From: Cytobacillus firmus DS1
Lineage (GTDB): Bacteria; Bacillota; Bacilli; Bacillales; Cytobacillaceae
Direction of reading: 5' to 3'
Assembly (NCBI RefSeq): GCF_000565285.1
Contig: NZ_APVL01000001.1
Location: forward strand, 62,001-126,000
Length of the DNA stretch: 64,000 bases
Shown: positions 51,310 to 59,673 of the stretch, in pieces
Layout: each line of letters opens with the position of its first letter
Numbering within the stretch: the stretch's first letter is position 1
Translations under genes and position numbers: made by a program
The notes under the pieces: generated by a model
What the model saw: the letters and a program-made list of their open reading frames with translations, nothing else
The model's database searches: none
What the model was told of the DNA's origin: nothing

Positions 51310-51645
51310 TTAAATCGAAATAACACCAAATGAAATGGCGGCAATAATCATTAATAGTGAAGAGGCAACTGCCCATTTTAGTGCAAAGCGCTGATTTCAA
51401 ACAAGCCTGCATCAATCATAATACCGAAATAGAGGAAAGCAAACACAAGCATCACGCCTGTAGGAGCAACCTGCTTAATCCCTCAAGCATCATATCTCCA
51501 ATCCCAGTATAAATATAAAACCTGCCAATTAAAGCAAATAGGATCGGCACAATAATTAATGCCAATAGGGCAGACATTCGTTTCGTCAAAATTTATGCCA
51601 TAAAAACAGCAACCATGCAATATCCAAGCAATGCGAGTATAAAAC
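51310..51645 (-). pseudogene. Remnant of a CitMHS-family citrate transporter
   Basis: On the minus strand a TAGGAGGGG site leads into LALLGYCMVAVFMA, then after a stop ILTKRMSALLALIIVPILFAL, GDMMLEGLSRLL, and in another frame APTGVMLVFAFLYFGIMIDAGLF, followed by a frame with WAVASSLLMIIAAISF. These are typical CitMHS (citrate-metal symporter) segments in three frames with stops. The gene is dead and truncated. Confidence 0.75.
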
Positions 51646-51848
51646 CCCTCCTAATTATTTATAAGCGCCTCCTTTTGACTCACTTTATCAGGGATGCTCC
51701 TCAAAGGCTAGATTAGTTGTTTAATCACAGGATATGCTATTCAAAATTTGAGTATTGCCCGCTTGTGCTCTTTTTTCAGAATAGAGTAATTTTTGTAAAA
51801 ATATGTTAAACTATTTGTTAGAAACTAAATGAAAAGGAGGGAAAAATC

Positions 51849-52184
51849 ATACGGACTAAATATTTTATTATTTTGCTTCTGGCTTTTTTGGCTGAAGTGG
51901 GTGTAACGCTTTTCGTTGCTTCCACATTCTCTGTAAGGTTCATTGAGGTCATGTTTTTTACTGGCATGGCTTTTGCCGGCCTAAGCTTTTACTTTTCAAG
52001 CAGCGGAGGAGTCATTTCCGATTTCGGTTCCTCACAGGCAAGCGCGCAAACAGGCATCATACAAAAAAGGGAAGCGTTTGTGTTTAGGAGAGGGCCTGTC
52101 TTTACTTCCTCCATCATTTTTTTCTCCATTGGATTAGTGCTGTTTATTCTGCTTATTTCAGGGGTTATTCCGCCGGCAGGTTAA
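51849..52184 (+). CDS. Small membrane protein with a probable ATA start
   Basis: This protein of about 111 residues has three membrane helices (about 5-22, 28-45 and 90-107). An intervening segment reads SSSGGVISDFGSSQASAQTGIIQKREAFVFRRGPVF. AAAGGAGGG is at 51835-51843 and the codon at the correct distance is ATA (51849), giving IRTKYFIILLLAFLAEVG. The first standard start is a TTG 24 nt later, deep inside the first helix. I lean to the ATA start. It resembles DUF3899-type membrane proteins, but I am not certain. Confidence 0.65.
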   Translation: MRTKYFIILLLAFLAEVGVTLFVASTFSVRFIEVMFFTGMAFAGLSFYFSSSGGVISDFGSSQASAQTGIIQKREAFVFRRGPVFTSSIIFFSIGLVLFILLISGVIPPAG

Positions 52185-52316
52185 GTTATGATGCTAATTG
52201 GGGCCATTCTTTATAGTAGCTTTAATAAATTTCATGCCCGGTAACAATGATTCACTGTATGTCATCATATAGATTTTTTGGACCATTAGTTGGTATGAAC
52301 TGAAAAGGGGTGTTAT

Positions 52317-52835
52317 ATGAAGATTAGGACAGCTAAATTATCAGATGCAGGCGGAATTGCTAAGGTACACGTTGACAGCTGGAGAACTACATACAAAAAT
52401 ATTATCCCAGAAGAATTCTTAGAGAATTTATCATATCAAAGCCGTGAAGAGTTATGGATTAATATTATTCCAAAGGGGATTGTCTTTGTGGCAGAAAATG
52501 ATGAAGGACAGATTGTTGGTTTTTCATCTGGCGGCAAGGAAAGAAGTGGGGATTACAAAGAATACCAGGGAGAACTCAGTTCCATCTATATTTTGAAAGA
52601 ATTTCAAGGGCAAGGAATAGGTAAGGCTCTTGTTAAATCTGTAATTAAGGAATTGGGGAAATCAGGGATGAACACCATGCTCGTTTTTGTTTTAGCGGAT
52701 AATAATTCCGCATTATTTTATGAGGCCATGGGCGGCAAGATCATTGATAAGATTGAAGTTGAGATTGCAGGAAAGAAACTTAATGAACTTGTTTACGGCT
52801 GGGATACTATTGATACTTTAAGTGGACAAGAATGA
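52317..52835 (+). CDS. GNAT family N-acetyltransferase
   Basis: This 172-residue protein opens IRTAKLSDAGGIAKVHVDSWRTTYKNIIPEEFL, a pattern typical of GNAT proteins of the YjcK/YkkB-like set. Motif A is IYILKEFQGQGIGKALVKSVIKE, followed by DNNSALFYEAMGGKIID. AAAAGGGGTG precedes the ATG. The substrate is unknown. Confidence 0.9.
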   Translation: MKIRTAKLSDAGGIAKVHVDSWRTTYKNIIPEEFLENLSYQSREELWINIIPKGIVFVAENDEGQIVGFSSGGKERSGDYKEYQGELSSIYILKEFQGQGIGKALVKSVIKELGKSGMNTMLVFVLADNNSALFYEAMGGKIIDKIEVEIAGKKLNELVYGWDTIDTLSGQE

Positions 52836-52879
52836 ACTCATAAGAACATAGGCAGTCATGCAAAATAGGAGAATCATCC

Positions 52880-53155
52880 ATGCAAAATATTAAATTTTGT
52901 CTTTACCAATTTTTTTTATTTTCAGCGCTTTTTGTTTTAAACATCCGTTTTGATCAGTTTATTAGCAGGCCATTTACCAGGGTTGATTTTATAGCCATAT
53001 GTATCAGTGTGCCTGTCATCATCATTATTTTTATCGTTATAAGCAAGTTATATAGACATTTCGACGCTATTAGACTGAGAAATAAAATATATATCTCCAT
53101 ACCCGTTTTTATCCTGTCAGTCTTCTTTATAGGTTATCTTGATTCATTGCTCTGA
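52880..53155 (+). CDS. Small membrane protein with three helices
   Basis: This 91-residue protein is almost entirely hydrophobic, with helices at about 6-22, 36-55 and 68-87 (VFILSVFFIGYLDSLL end). Basic residues flank the helices. It is not a family I recognise. An AGGAGAATC site precedes the ATG. It may be co-transcribed with the following small membrane protein. Confidence 0.65.
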   Translation: MQNIKFCLYQFFLFSALFVLNIRFDQFISRPFTRVDFIAICISVPVIIIIFIVISKLYRHFDAIRLRNKIYISIPVFILSVFFIGYLDSLL

Positions 53156-53228
53156 GGTCCATATTAAAAATACTTGCTGCTTAGCGAACAGTACAGGGCA
53201 AGCAGTTCCCATATGGAGTTGAGTGATT

Positions 53229-53450
53229 TTGAGTAATAAAAACCATTCAATATTGGATAAATGGCGTGCGAAATATGGAGCAATTGTTATCGCATTTAGT
53301 TGTTTATTAAGTTTAATCAGCAGCTGGGGTAAGAATTGGATTCTTACAGGTGTTTTGGGCTTAGGTGTTTTGCTTTGTGGAGCAATCGGTTTTTTTGATA
53401 TAAGGCGTGCCAGGACGGATCTTAAACAGAAATTGCAGGGAGAGAAATGA
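53229..53450 (+). CDS. Small two-helix membrane protein
   Basis: This 73-residue protein begins MSNKNHSILDKWRAKYGAI with membrane helices about 17-34 and 38-56 and a basic tail (RRARTDLKQKLQGEK). The TTG at 53229 is chosen because GGAG lies about 10 nt before it, whereas a GTG at 53223 is too close. The family is not recognised. Confidence 0.65.
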   Translation: MSNKNHSILDKWRAKYGAIVIAFSCLLSLISSWGKNWILTGVLGLGVLLCGAIGFFDIRRARTDLKQKLQGEK

Positions 53451-53508
53451 ATGAATCTGGGTGCTCCAATGGCATTTATTGCAAATAATATATGAGGAGA
53501 TGACGAAA

Positions 53509-53934
53509 ATGAGCGAGAAATTATTACGAGTAGGTACAACCTATATACCAGTAACAAATGTAGAGCTTTCCTCTGAGTGGTATGTAAATAAATTAGGAGC
53601 AGAGTTAAGCTACAAAGATGGGGACAAAGCAATTTTAAACCTTGCTAATCAGAGTATTTTTCTTGTGAAATCTAAGGAGGAGCAAAGCGCCAATTTCTTT
53701 GATATTTACGGCAATGAGCGATTCTCGCTTACATTTGAAGTTAATGGATTAAGTGCCTTAGAGGCAATACATAAAGACTTTAAGCAAAGTGGAATTAAAG
53801 TTGGAGAGATCGAAGACAGAGGGCACTCTGGAAGAAATTTTGTCTTTTATGATTTAGACGGCAATAAATTTGATGTTTGGAGTGAATTAAGTCCTAGCTT
53901 TAAAGAAAAATACCTAATTTCCGACAATATTTAA
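53509..53934 (+). CDS. VOC family protein (glyoxalase fold)
   Basis: This 141-residue protein has two VOC modules. The first opens VGTTYIPVTNVELSSEWYVNKLGAELSYKDGDKAIL (in part), the second FEVNGLSALEAIHKDFKQSGIKV, ending RNFVFYDLDGNKFDVWSEL. GAGGAGATGACGAAA precedes the ATG. It is related to the VOC gene at 12753-13163. The substrate is unknown. Confidence 0.88.
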   Translation: MSEKLLRVGTTYIPVTNVELSSEWYVNKLGAELSYKDGDKAILNLANQSIFLVKSKEEQSANFFDIYGNERFSLTFEVNGLSALEAIHKDFKQSGIKVGEIEDRGHSGRNFVFYDLDGNKFDVWSELSPSFKEKYLISDNI

Positions 53935-53941
53935 AAGTGGG

Positions 53942-53970
53942 GGCGATGCTTTTCTTAAGCATCGCCTTTT
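53942..53970 (+). terminator. Terminator after the VOC gene
   Basis: GGCGATGCTT (53942-53951) pairs with AAGCATCGCC (53957-53966), followed by TTTT. Confidence 0.88.
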
Positions 53971-54101
53971 CAATGCGGGAAAGTCTGGGAGTTGCTTCTT
54001 TATATTCTGGTTGTGTGTTAAAAAAAAACGTGTTGTTTCTGGATATAAGAGGGGCAGTTGGAAAAATCTATTTATTAATGAACATTACAGGAGGGATTCT
54101 T

Positions 54102-54248
54102 ATGAAGGACAAAGATCAGGAAACAAGTAAAGGACTGAATCAGATATTTGAAATCATTAATGCCAAAGGAGATGTTGGCGAAATTGATGAAATTCTTAAA
54201 AATGGAAATGTGGATGATGAGACGGAAAATTCCACTCCTAATTCCTAA
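54102..54248 (+). CDS. Small acidic hydrophilic peptide
   Basis: This 48-residue peptide, MKDKDQETSKGLNQIFEIIN and then AKGDVGEIDEILKNGNVDDETENS, is strongly acidic with no membrane segment. ACAGGAGGG stands at a good distance from the ATG. It is short, lacks family resemblance and could be a small stress or spore-associated peptide. Confidence 0.55.
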   Translation: MKDKDQETSKGLNQIFEIINAKGDVGEIDEILKNGNVDDETENSTPNS

Positions 54249-54339
54249 GACAACTGAAGTACTAAAGTTGAGAATATTTTTATCGGAAGCCCAAAAAAGC
54301 GGAGTGGTCATAAACCGTCAAAATGATCTCATCTGACGC

Positions 54340-54374
54340 AAAAAAAATGGATTGTCTATATCCAGACAATCCAT
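54340..54374 (-). terminator. Terminator of the stress protein 26 gene
   Basis: On the minus strand ATGGATTGTCT and AGACAATCCAT (54347-54374) form a perfect hairpin followed by a T-run. Confidence 0.85.
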
Positions 54375-54381
54375 TAATGCT

Positions 54382-54870
54382 TTATTTATTCATTTCAACA
54401 GTTTCATTAATATCTGTCGATTTAGAGTTTTGCCCTGTCATTCGTTTAAAGAGAAAAGCTGCTTTTTTCGTAAAATTGCCAGTCTCCCAATATTCGGCCG
54501 CTTCCGCTTTTACCTTTATAAGGACAACGTTAGGATCATCATAAGATGTCTGCATAATTTCTTCATATGCTTTGCTCCACAATGCTTTTTTCTTTTCTAA
54601 ATCCTCAACGATTTCCGCTTTTCCGCGGACGGAAACATAGGATTTGCCTGCATAAGACACATTAACATCTTGATCATGAAGAATTTCCTCATACTTAGCA
54701 GTCTCTTTTTTCGTGAAAAACCATAAGTCACCATCAAACTCTACTTCTTGTGTTTTCATTGGACGGGACACAAGTCCTTCCTCCGTAACCGTAGTCAGCA
54801 TGGCCGTGTCAATGTCTTTGATTAACTCTCGTAATGTTTCTATTTCTTCCTGATTGATCATGTTAGACAT
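54382..54870 (-). CDS. General stress protein 26-like, FMN-binding split barrel protein
   Basis: This 162-residue protein belongs to the pyridoxamine 5'-phosphate oxidase-like split barrel family (B. subtilis YdaG/GSP26 type). Clear segments are IDTAMLTTVTEEGLVSRPMKTQEVEFDGDLWFFT (in part), KYEEILHDQDVNVSYAGKSYVSVRGKAEI and ALWSKAYEEIMQ. GAGGTG precedes several ATGs; that at 54870 (MSNMINQEE) is best spaced. General stress genes of this kind are often SigB-dependent, but no clear SigB promoter was identified. Confidence 0.9.
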   Translation of the reverse strand: MSNMINQEEIETLRELIKDIDTAMLTTVTEEGLVSRPMKTQEVEFDGDLWFFTKKETAKYEEILHDQDVNVSYAGKSYVSVRGKAEIVEDLEKKKALWSKAYEEIMQTSYDDPNVVLIKVKAEAAEYWETGNFTKKAAFLFKRMTGQNSKSTDINETVEMNK

Positions 54871-55050
54871 TTCCATCACCTCATTATGTTTTATAGAAGT
54901 ATATTACCCCTTGTTCCAGCTTTTATTCAGAGTATGGCTTTTAATATATTTTAGAATCAGAAGAAGCGCATTTAAGACATTATTTCCTATATTTGAGGAA
55001 ACGTGTTATATAATTTTTCTAAGAAACTATAAAAATATAAGGAGAAAAAA

Positions 55051-55704
55051 ATGCACGCATTAGTAATAGGAGCTACGGGAGCAACAGGCAAGGACCTGCT
55101 GGATTTGCTGCTGGAAGATGAGTACTTTCATCAGGTAGATGTTTTTGTCAGGCGGGATCTTCCTATCAAGCATGAGAAATTAAAGGTTCATGTGATTGAC
55201 TTTGACCAATCCGGGCAATGGAAGCATTCGGTGAAAGGCGATGTCTTGTTTTCTTGTTTGGGAACGACCTTAAAAGCTGCGGGAAGTAAAGAAGCGCAAT
55301 GGAAAATCGATTACGACTACCAATACCAGTTTGCCAAAATAGCCAGAGAAAACCATGTCAGTCATTATGTTTTAGTATCTTCAGGAGGCTCATCGCCTAA
55401 TTCTCGCTTTTTTTATCCAAGGATGAAGGGGCAGTTGGAGGAATCGGTAAAAGATTTAGGGTTTCCTGGCGTGACAATCATTAAGCCGCCTGTGCTGGTA
55501 CGAAAAAATAGTGATAGAACCATGGAGGTTGCCGGAATGAAAGCCGTAAAGTTTTTTAATAAATTCGGACTGCTTCGTTCTCAGGAACCGCTGCCGACAG
55601 AAATATTGGCTCAAGCCATGATTCAATCCGTGAAACCGCCAAGAAGCGGCATTTTTACGCTTGAAGGTGAAGCGATTCGGGAATGTGCCGGGAAGTTTGA
55701 GTAG
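55051..55704 (+). CDS. NAD(P)-binding oxidoreductase (atypical SDR, NmrA/HTATIP2-like)
   Basis: This 217-residue protein has a glycine-rich dinucleotide motif MHALVIGATGATGKDLLDLLL. The usual SDR YxxxK active site is not evident; a VSSGGSSPNSRFFYPRMKGQLEESV segment occupies the equivalent position. It resembles the YraR / HTATIP2-type family. ATAAGGAGAAAAAA precedes the ATG. The substrate and cofactor are unproven. Confidence 0.85.
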   Translation: MHALVIGATGATGKDLLDLLLEDEYFHQVDVFVRRDLPIKHEKLKVHVIDFDQSGQWKHSVKGDVLFSCLGTTLKAAGSKEAQWKIDYDYQYQFAKIARENHVSHYVLVSSGGSSPNSRFFYPRMKGQLEESVKDLGFPGVTIIKPPVLVRKNSDRTMEVAGMKAVKFFNKFGLLRSQEPLPTEILAQAMIQSVKPPRSGIFTLEGEAIRECAGKFE

Positions 55705-55711
55705 GAACCTG

Positions 55712-55746
55712 ATAACTTTGATCCAAGAGGTCAAGGTTATTTTTTA
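55712..55746 (+). terminator. Terminator after the oxidoreductase gene
   Basis: ATAACTTTGATCC (55712-55724) pairs with GGTCAAGGTTAT (55729-55740), with G-U pairs, followed by TTTTTT. Confidence 0.75.
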
Positions 55747-55831
55747 TGCTGTTGAACAGGGAATTTATGTTAAAATAGAGGTAATATTTAGAAAATAAAT
55801 ACAACTCTACTTTCCGATAAGGCGGGATAAG

Positions 55832-56068
55832 ATGAAGCATGAAACAAAAGAGCAAATTAAAAATTGGCTGCTGACAATCATGGTTCTTACGCTTATAGGT
55901 TCCTTTGTTTTATTTTTTATGGGCTATTATATGGCCGGTTTTCTTATTGGCGGGATATTTATGACAATTTCCACGTTTTTGGGCCAATGGAGCTCAGATA
56001 AAAGTGCTGATTATGTTTTCAGGGGGGAATATCAAAATAATAGGAATAAGTGGAATAATAAATGGTAG
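55832..56068 (+). CDS. Small two-helix membrane protein
   Basis: This 78-residue protein has membrane helices at about 12-29 and 33-48 (LLTIMVLTLIGSFVLFFMGYY, FLIGGIFMTISTFLG) and a hydrophilic basic tail rich in Asn and Trp (NNRNKWNNKW). The ATG follows GATAAGGCGGGATAAG. The family is not recognised; possibly a DUF5316-like membrane protein. Confidence 0.65.
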   Translation: MKHETKEQIKNWLLTIMVLTLIGSFVLFFMGYYMAGFLIGGIFMTISTFLGQWSSDKSADYVFRGEYQNNRNKWNNKW

Positions 56069-56165
56069 AAAAGCGGTTCCGGTCGGAATGGCTTCTCTCA
56101 AATTTGGAAGTTATTGGTAGAATGAGCTATCATATCAGTAAACAGGTAATAAAGGAGCAAAAAAT

Positions 56166-57380
56166 ATGACAGCCGACATTCAAAAGGGATCCCGTATTGA
56201 TATAACAAAAACATGGCCAGATTTATCGCAGCTTGCTATCCGGATCAACTGGGAAAGTCCTGATGCTTATGATATAGATGCAGCTGTATTCATGGCCGAT
56301 CAGAATGGGCATTGCCCTGATGATTCCTCTATGATTTTTTATGGCAATAGTGTTTCGACGGACCGTTCTGTACAGCATTCTGTGATTGCAGAGACTGGTA
56401 GAAGCACCGAATTATTTAATATAAATTTGCCTTTAATAACACCTTCTATCGAAAAGCTTGTTTTTACGCTTACCATCTATGAGGGTGATAAAAAGAATCA
56501 GGCTTTCTCAGAAATGAGCAATGCTTCTATTTTATTCAGCAATGCAGCAACGGGGGAAGAACTGCTTTCTTATAAGCTGGGATCTTTTACGATTGAAAAC
56601 ACTTTAGTATTAGGTGAATTATATAATAGAAACGGAGATTGGAAGTTTTCAGCCAATACCGGCGGTTTTTCCGGCGGACTCGCTGCACTGTGCAATCATT
56701 TTGGCATTGAAGTGGAAGAAGAACAGGAGAGCGGGGCTTTTGAGGCGGCATCTGCGCTGGAAATAGAAAGTCCTATTTTACAAGAGACTGCAGTAAAACC
56801 CGAACCGCCTAGCGTGCCCGAGCCAGCTGCTCAGCATCAGCCGATTAAGCTTCGGAAAATCACATTGGATAAGCCCGGAGAAGGGGTTTCACTCAGAAAA
56901 GCTGCCAAAATTGAAAATGTTAAAGTCAGGCTCAAATGGACAAAGGGTGTTGATTTGGATCTGCACGCTTTTTATAAAACCAAAAAAGGCGAGTTTGGCC
57001 ATATTTACTTTGGCAATAAGGGCGGGTTCCATGCCTCTCCATTTATTAAGCTTGATAGAGACTCCGGTGTTGGAAACACGTCAGGAAACAATGCAGAAAA
57101 CCTGACGATCAAAACGCTGAAGGATTTGGACTCAGTCCTCATTGCCACGAATATCTTCCGGTTTCTCGGCTTCATCTCCAAAGGGGAGAACTTTGCCAGA
57201 TACGATGGCCGCGTCCTCGTCAAAACCGGCAATGGAGATGATATAGAAGTTCCGTTAACTTCAAAAGTAAAAGGCAGATGGTGCATCATCTGTAAAATAG
57301 ACAATACGAATGGAGCAGACCCAAAGGTTCTGAATATTAACCAGGTACAGTCCAATAAACCGGATATTGGAGATTTGTGA
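56166..57380 (+). CDS. TerD-domain stress protein with two TerD modules
   Basis: This 404-residue soluble protein has an N-terminal TerD module (about 1-190: DITKTWPDLSQLAIRINWESPDAYDIDAAVFMADQNG in part, and LGELYNRNGDWKFSANTGGFSGGLAALCNHFG). An acidic/proline-rich linker (about 195-230) leads to a second Ter-like module (about 245-404: VRLKWTKGVDLDLHAFYKTKKGEFGHIYFGNKGG in part). The Asp-rich motifs bind Ca2+ in the family. TerD/TerA proteins belong to general stress and tellurite-resistance systems; no ter operon is adjacent here. ATAAAGGAGCAAAAA precedes the ATG. Confidence 0.9.
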   Translation: MTADIQKGSRIDITKTWPDLSQLAIRINWESPDAYDIDAAVFMADQNGHCPDDSSMIFYGNSVSTDRSVQHSVIAETGRSTELFNINLPLITPSIEKLVFTLTIYEGDKKNQAFSEMSNASILFSNAATGEELLSYKLGSFTIENTLVLGELYNRNGDWKFSANTGGFSGGLAALCNHFGIEVEEEQESGAFEAASALEIESPILQETAVKPEPPSVPEPAAQHQPIKLRKITLDKPGEGVSLRKAAKIENVKVRLKWTKGVDLDLHAFYKTKKGEFGHIYFGNKGGFHASPFIKLDRDSGVGNTSGNNAENLTIKTLKDLDSVLIATNIFRFLGFISKGENFARYDGRVLVKTGNGDDIEVPLTSKVKGRWCIICKIDNTNGADPKVLNINQVQSNKPDIGDL

Positions 57381-57423
57381 AGAGTAGATTTATAGCAAAA
57401 AAAATAGATTGATGATAGAAAAA

Positions 57424-57460
57424 AAGCTGGTTGGAGGAATCTCTAGCCAGCTTCATTTAT
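57424..57460 (+). terminator. Terminator after the TerD-domain gene
   Basis: AAGCTGG (57424-57430) and CCAGCTT (57447-57453) with an inner pairing, followed by CATTTAT. Confidence 0.55.
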
Positions 57461-57685
57461 ATCAGCGCCTTAGTATAAAGGGATGCAAGTAACTCATGTC
57501 AAATTTTCCATAATCGGTTTATTGTCCATTTTATTCTTGAGAGATTGAAAATGTCCCAAAGGTGGTGCTGGAGCTCGCTATTCTTCTTCGGCTGACGGGA
57601 AGGTTAGCGCAAGAGCAGTTGCGAAATATGTGTTTGTATCGTATTATAAGATATATTCCTGAATTACGATATAAGGAGGAGTTTT

Positions 57686-58111
57686 GTGACTAAAGAAATT
57701 GCCCTGTTAAATCATCTTTGGACGGACATTTACTATCAATTAAGGTATATCCACCAAGAAAAAATCACTCATCAAAGCGTCCGCATTTTACAAGTGATTC
57801 AAAAGGAAGAAGAAGCAGGAATCAAAGAAGTTGCGGAAGCGATTCAAGTGTCTCATAACACAGCTTCTGAGCATATTAAACGCTTAATCGAAAAAAAGTA
57901 TGTATTCAAAACCCGCAGCAGCAAGGATGAAAGAAAGGTTATTTTAAGACTTTCTGATTTGGGAATCGATGTCTTATATCGACATTCCAGTTTAGATGAA
58001 GATAAGCTGAGACAAGTTCTATTCGAACGAATGAGCGATGAAGAAAGGCAAAGAATATTAGAGGCATTTACATTATTAAAGGAGAGAGCAAAGGATGTTC
58101 ACGATCTTTAA
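57686..58111 (+). CDS. MarR-family transcriptional regulator
   Basis: This 141-residue winged-helix protein has QKEEEAGIKEVAEAIQVSHNTASEHIKRLIEKKYVFKTRSSKDERKVILRLSDLG in pieces about 48-102. GTG start behind AAGGAGGAG. Its end overlaps the next gene by 17 bp, so the two are translationally coupled. The neighbouring DUF3147 membrane protein is the likely regulated target. Confidence 0.9.
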   Translation: MTKEIALLNHLWTDIYYQLRYIHQEKITHQSVRILQVIQKEEEAGIKEVAEAIQVSHNTASEHIKRLIEKKYVFKTRSSKDERKVILRLSDLGIDVLYRHSSLDEDKLRQVLFERMSDEERQRILEAFTLLKERAKDVHDL

Positions 58112-58436
58112 GGTAATTATTTCAGCTCTCATAATAGGCGTTATTACAGAAATTTCCCGAAGATATCCTCAACAGGGCGGAATGATTGCTGCCTTACCGA
58201 TCGTAAGTCTTTTGAGTATTATATGGCTCTACACACAGGGAGTGCAAATGGACAAATTAAGTAAGTTTGCGATTAGTGTGGTGTGGGGACTGCCGGGAAC
58301 AGTGGTGATGCTGCTAATTATAGGATTTGCTCTGAAACATTCCATAAATTTATATGCGGCATTAAGTATGGGGATCGCAGGGTGGCTGATGTTTTATTTT
58401 GCTCAAGATCTGATTGTGAAAAATATTATGAATTAG
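58095..58436 (+). CDS. DUF3147 family membrane protein
   Basis: This 113-residue protein has four short membrane helices (about 3-18, 29-46, 60-78 and 86-103). Contains the family's RRYPQQGGMIAALPIVSLLSIIWLYTQG stretch in part. GGAGAGAGCAAAGG precedes its ATG inside the regulator gene. Its function is unknown; the coupling to a MarR regulator suggests export or membrane stress. Confidence 0.88.
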   Translation: MFTIFKVIISALIIGVITEISRRYPQQGGMIAALPIVSLLSIIWLYTQGVQMDKLSKFAISVVWGLPGTVVMLLIIGFALKHSINLYAALSMGIAGWLMFYFAQDLIVKNIMN

Positions 58437-58927
58437 AATATATGTCCTTACGGGATGCTTATATTTAAGATCGGCTGCCAACTAGGCGGTTTTTCTTTTT
58501 GAACATATAGAGGTTAATTGAAAAGGATTTAAACGGCATTTATTTGAAACCCCATTTGCCCTTTTGAGGTTGCTTCCCGCCCTTATGGCTGTTTGCTTTG
58601 TTGCCAGCTTCTAAAGCTTATCGAAAGATGTTTAAAAGAGTAATAGTACAAGGAGGTTAAATAGGAGCTTTCAAAGAAGTTATATCTGGCACAGTCGGGC
58701 GCTTCTCTATAATAAGGAAGCGCCTTTTTGAATGGACAACCCATTTAAGTGATTGAGTTTTTTTGTGTAAAAAGGACTGTGAAGTAATGTACTTAAAGTA
58801 AGGGTCCGTTGATGCAAGAAGGATTAACCGCCGTTATTGTTGAATTTCTTATTGTTCTAATGAAGCGGATAGTACGGAAGAAGAAATGAATGCTGATGAG
58901 CCTCTAAAAAAGAAGGAGGAAATAGTT
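58437..58927. other. Long intergenic region with a terminator and no gene
   Basis: About 490 bp with weak hairpins near 58471-58495 and a strong one at 58698-58729. It carries ACTTAAAGTAAGGGT near 58791, which also occurs upstream of the SAM riboswitch. No open frame with a ribosome binding site was found. AAGGAGGTTAAATAGGAGC near 58650 looks like a ribosome binding site without a gene, possibly a decayed reading frame. Confidence 0.5.
58698..58730 (+). terminator. Terminator hairpin in the 58.4-58.9 kb gap
   Basis: GGCGCTTC (58698-58705) pairs with GAAGCGCC (58717-58724), followed by TTTTT. Confidence 0.8.
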
Positions 58928-59278
58928 ATGCTATTTATGCTGATTGTCAAAGCCTCAAAGAATTCGGAAGCCGGAAAGCGCCCAAGCCCTGAGCTCATGG
59001 AAGCCATGACGAAGTACAATGAAGAACTAGTTAAGGCGGGCGTGCGGGTTATGGCTAAAGGACTTCATCCAAGTTCAAACGGAATTCGCATTTCCTATCC
59101 GAGACCAGGGGAAAAGCCTGTGGTTACGGAAGGCCCATTTACTGAATCGAAAGAACTGACTGCCGGGTTCATCCTGATTGATGTGAATTCGAGGGAAGAA
59201 GCGATCGAGTGGGCCATGCGGATGCCGGATCCGCAAGGACATGGGGAAGGCCAGATTGAATTGCGGGAAGTGTTTTAG
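58928..59278 (+). CDS. YciI-family (DGPF domain) protein
   Basis: This 116-residue ferredoxin-like fold protein has MLFMLIVKASKNSEAGKRPSPELM, TEGPFTESKELTAGFILIDVNSREEAIEWAMRMP (in part) and a C-terminal GQIELREVF. It is the DGPF/YCII family often encoded near ECF sigma factors. GAAGGAGGAAATAGTT precedes the ATG at 58928, which is favoured over an upstream in-frame ATG. No catalytic role is established. Confidence 0.9.
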   Translation: MLFMLIVKASKNSEAGKRPSPELMEAMTKYNEELVKAGVRVMAKGLHPSSNGIRISYPRPGEKPVVTEGPFTESKELTAGFILIDVNSREEAIEWAMRMPDPQGHGEGQIELREVF

Positions 59279-59379
59279 CTTTCGGAGCTGTCTGGGGATT
59301 CGGAAAATCCAATGGAAAATGACAGGGTAAACAGTTTTCATTTGGAAAACATTTCTAACGTACTAATAGGTAAAAGGTA

Positions 59380-59407
59380 TTGAATAATATGGTCTTTTTG
59401 CTATAAT
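59380..59407 (+). promoter_or_regulatory. SigA promoter of the chemoreceptor leader
   Basis: TTGAAT (59380-59385) and TATAAT (59402-59407) with a 16-bp spacer. It starts a leader of about 260 nt. Confidence 0.6.
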
Positions 59408-59419
59408 TTAGAAGTTGTT

Positions 59420-59590
59420 GAACATAAATGTAATCAAATAGGTCTTTTGGTGTATTCAGAATAGGGACCCTGTTGGCTGATACACGTTAAAACTTATTTA
59501 AAACGGAACTTTTAGAATGGGCAGCGCTCCTGCCAGATTCCTAAAACACTTCCTTTTCTTGTATTTCAAGATAAGTGAGTGTTTTTTTTT
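59420..59590 (+). promoter_or_regulatory. Structured leader RNA with intrinsic terminator, candidate riboswitch
   Basis: Three hairpins occur in order. The first has GTGTATTCAG (59450-59459) against CTGATACAC (59477-59485) with an internal AGGGACCCT. The second has GGAA..TGGGCAG (59505-59524) against CCTGCCA..TTCC (59529-59541). The third is a U-tailed terminator, AAAACACT (59543-59550) against AGTGTTTT (59578-59585). It separates the promoter from the chemoreceptor gene. It does not match the c-di-GMP, SAM or cobalamin cores I know, so the ligand, if any, is unknown. Confidence 0.5.
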
Positions 59591-59673
59591 ATTGTGGAAA
59601 GGAGGGTGAAACTATATTTTATTTATAGTTCAGTCAGGAAAACATTTTTATTTCAAAAAGGAGTGATGTTGAA

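Noticed and set aside
53144-53632. Minus-strand open frame of 162 codons across the small membrane genes
   Set aside because: Overlaps three plus-strand genes with ribosome binding sites and has no recognisable motif.
59420-59590. Chemoreceptor leader as a c-di-GMP, SAM or cobalamin riboswitch
   Set aside because: The invariant core sequences of those classes are absent, so only an unidentified structured leader is reported.
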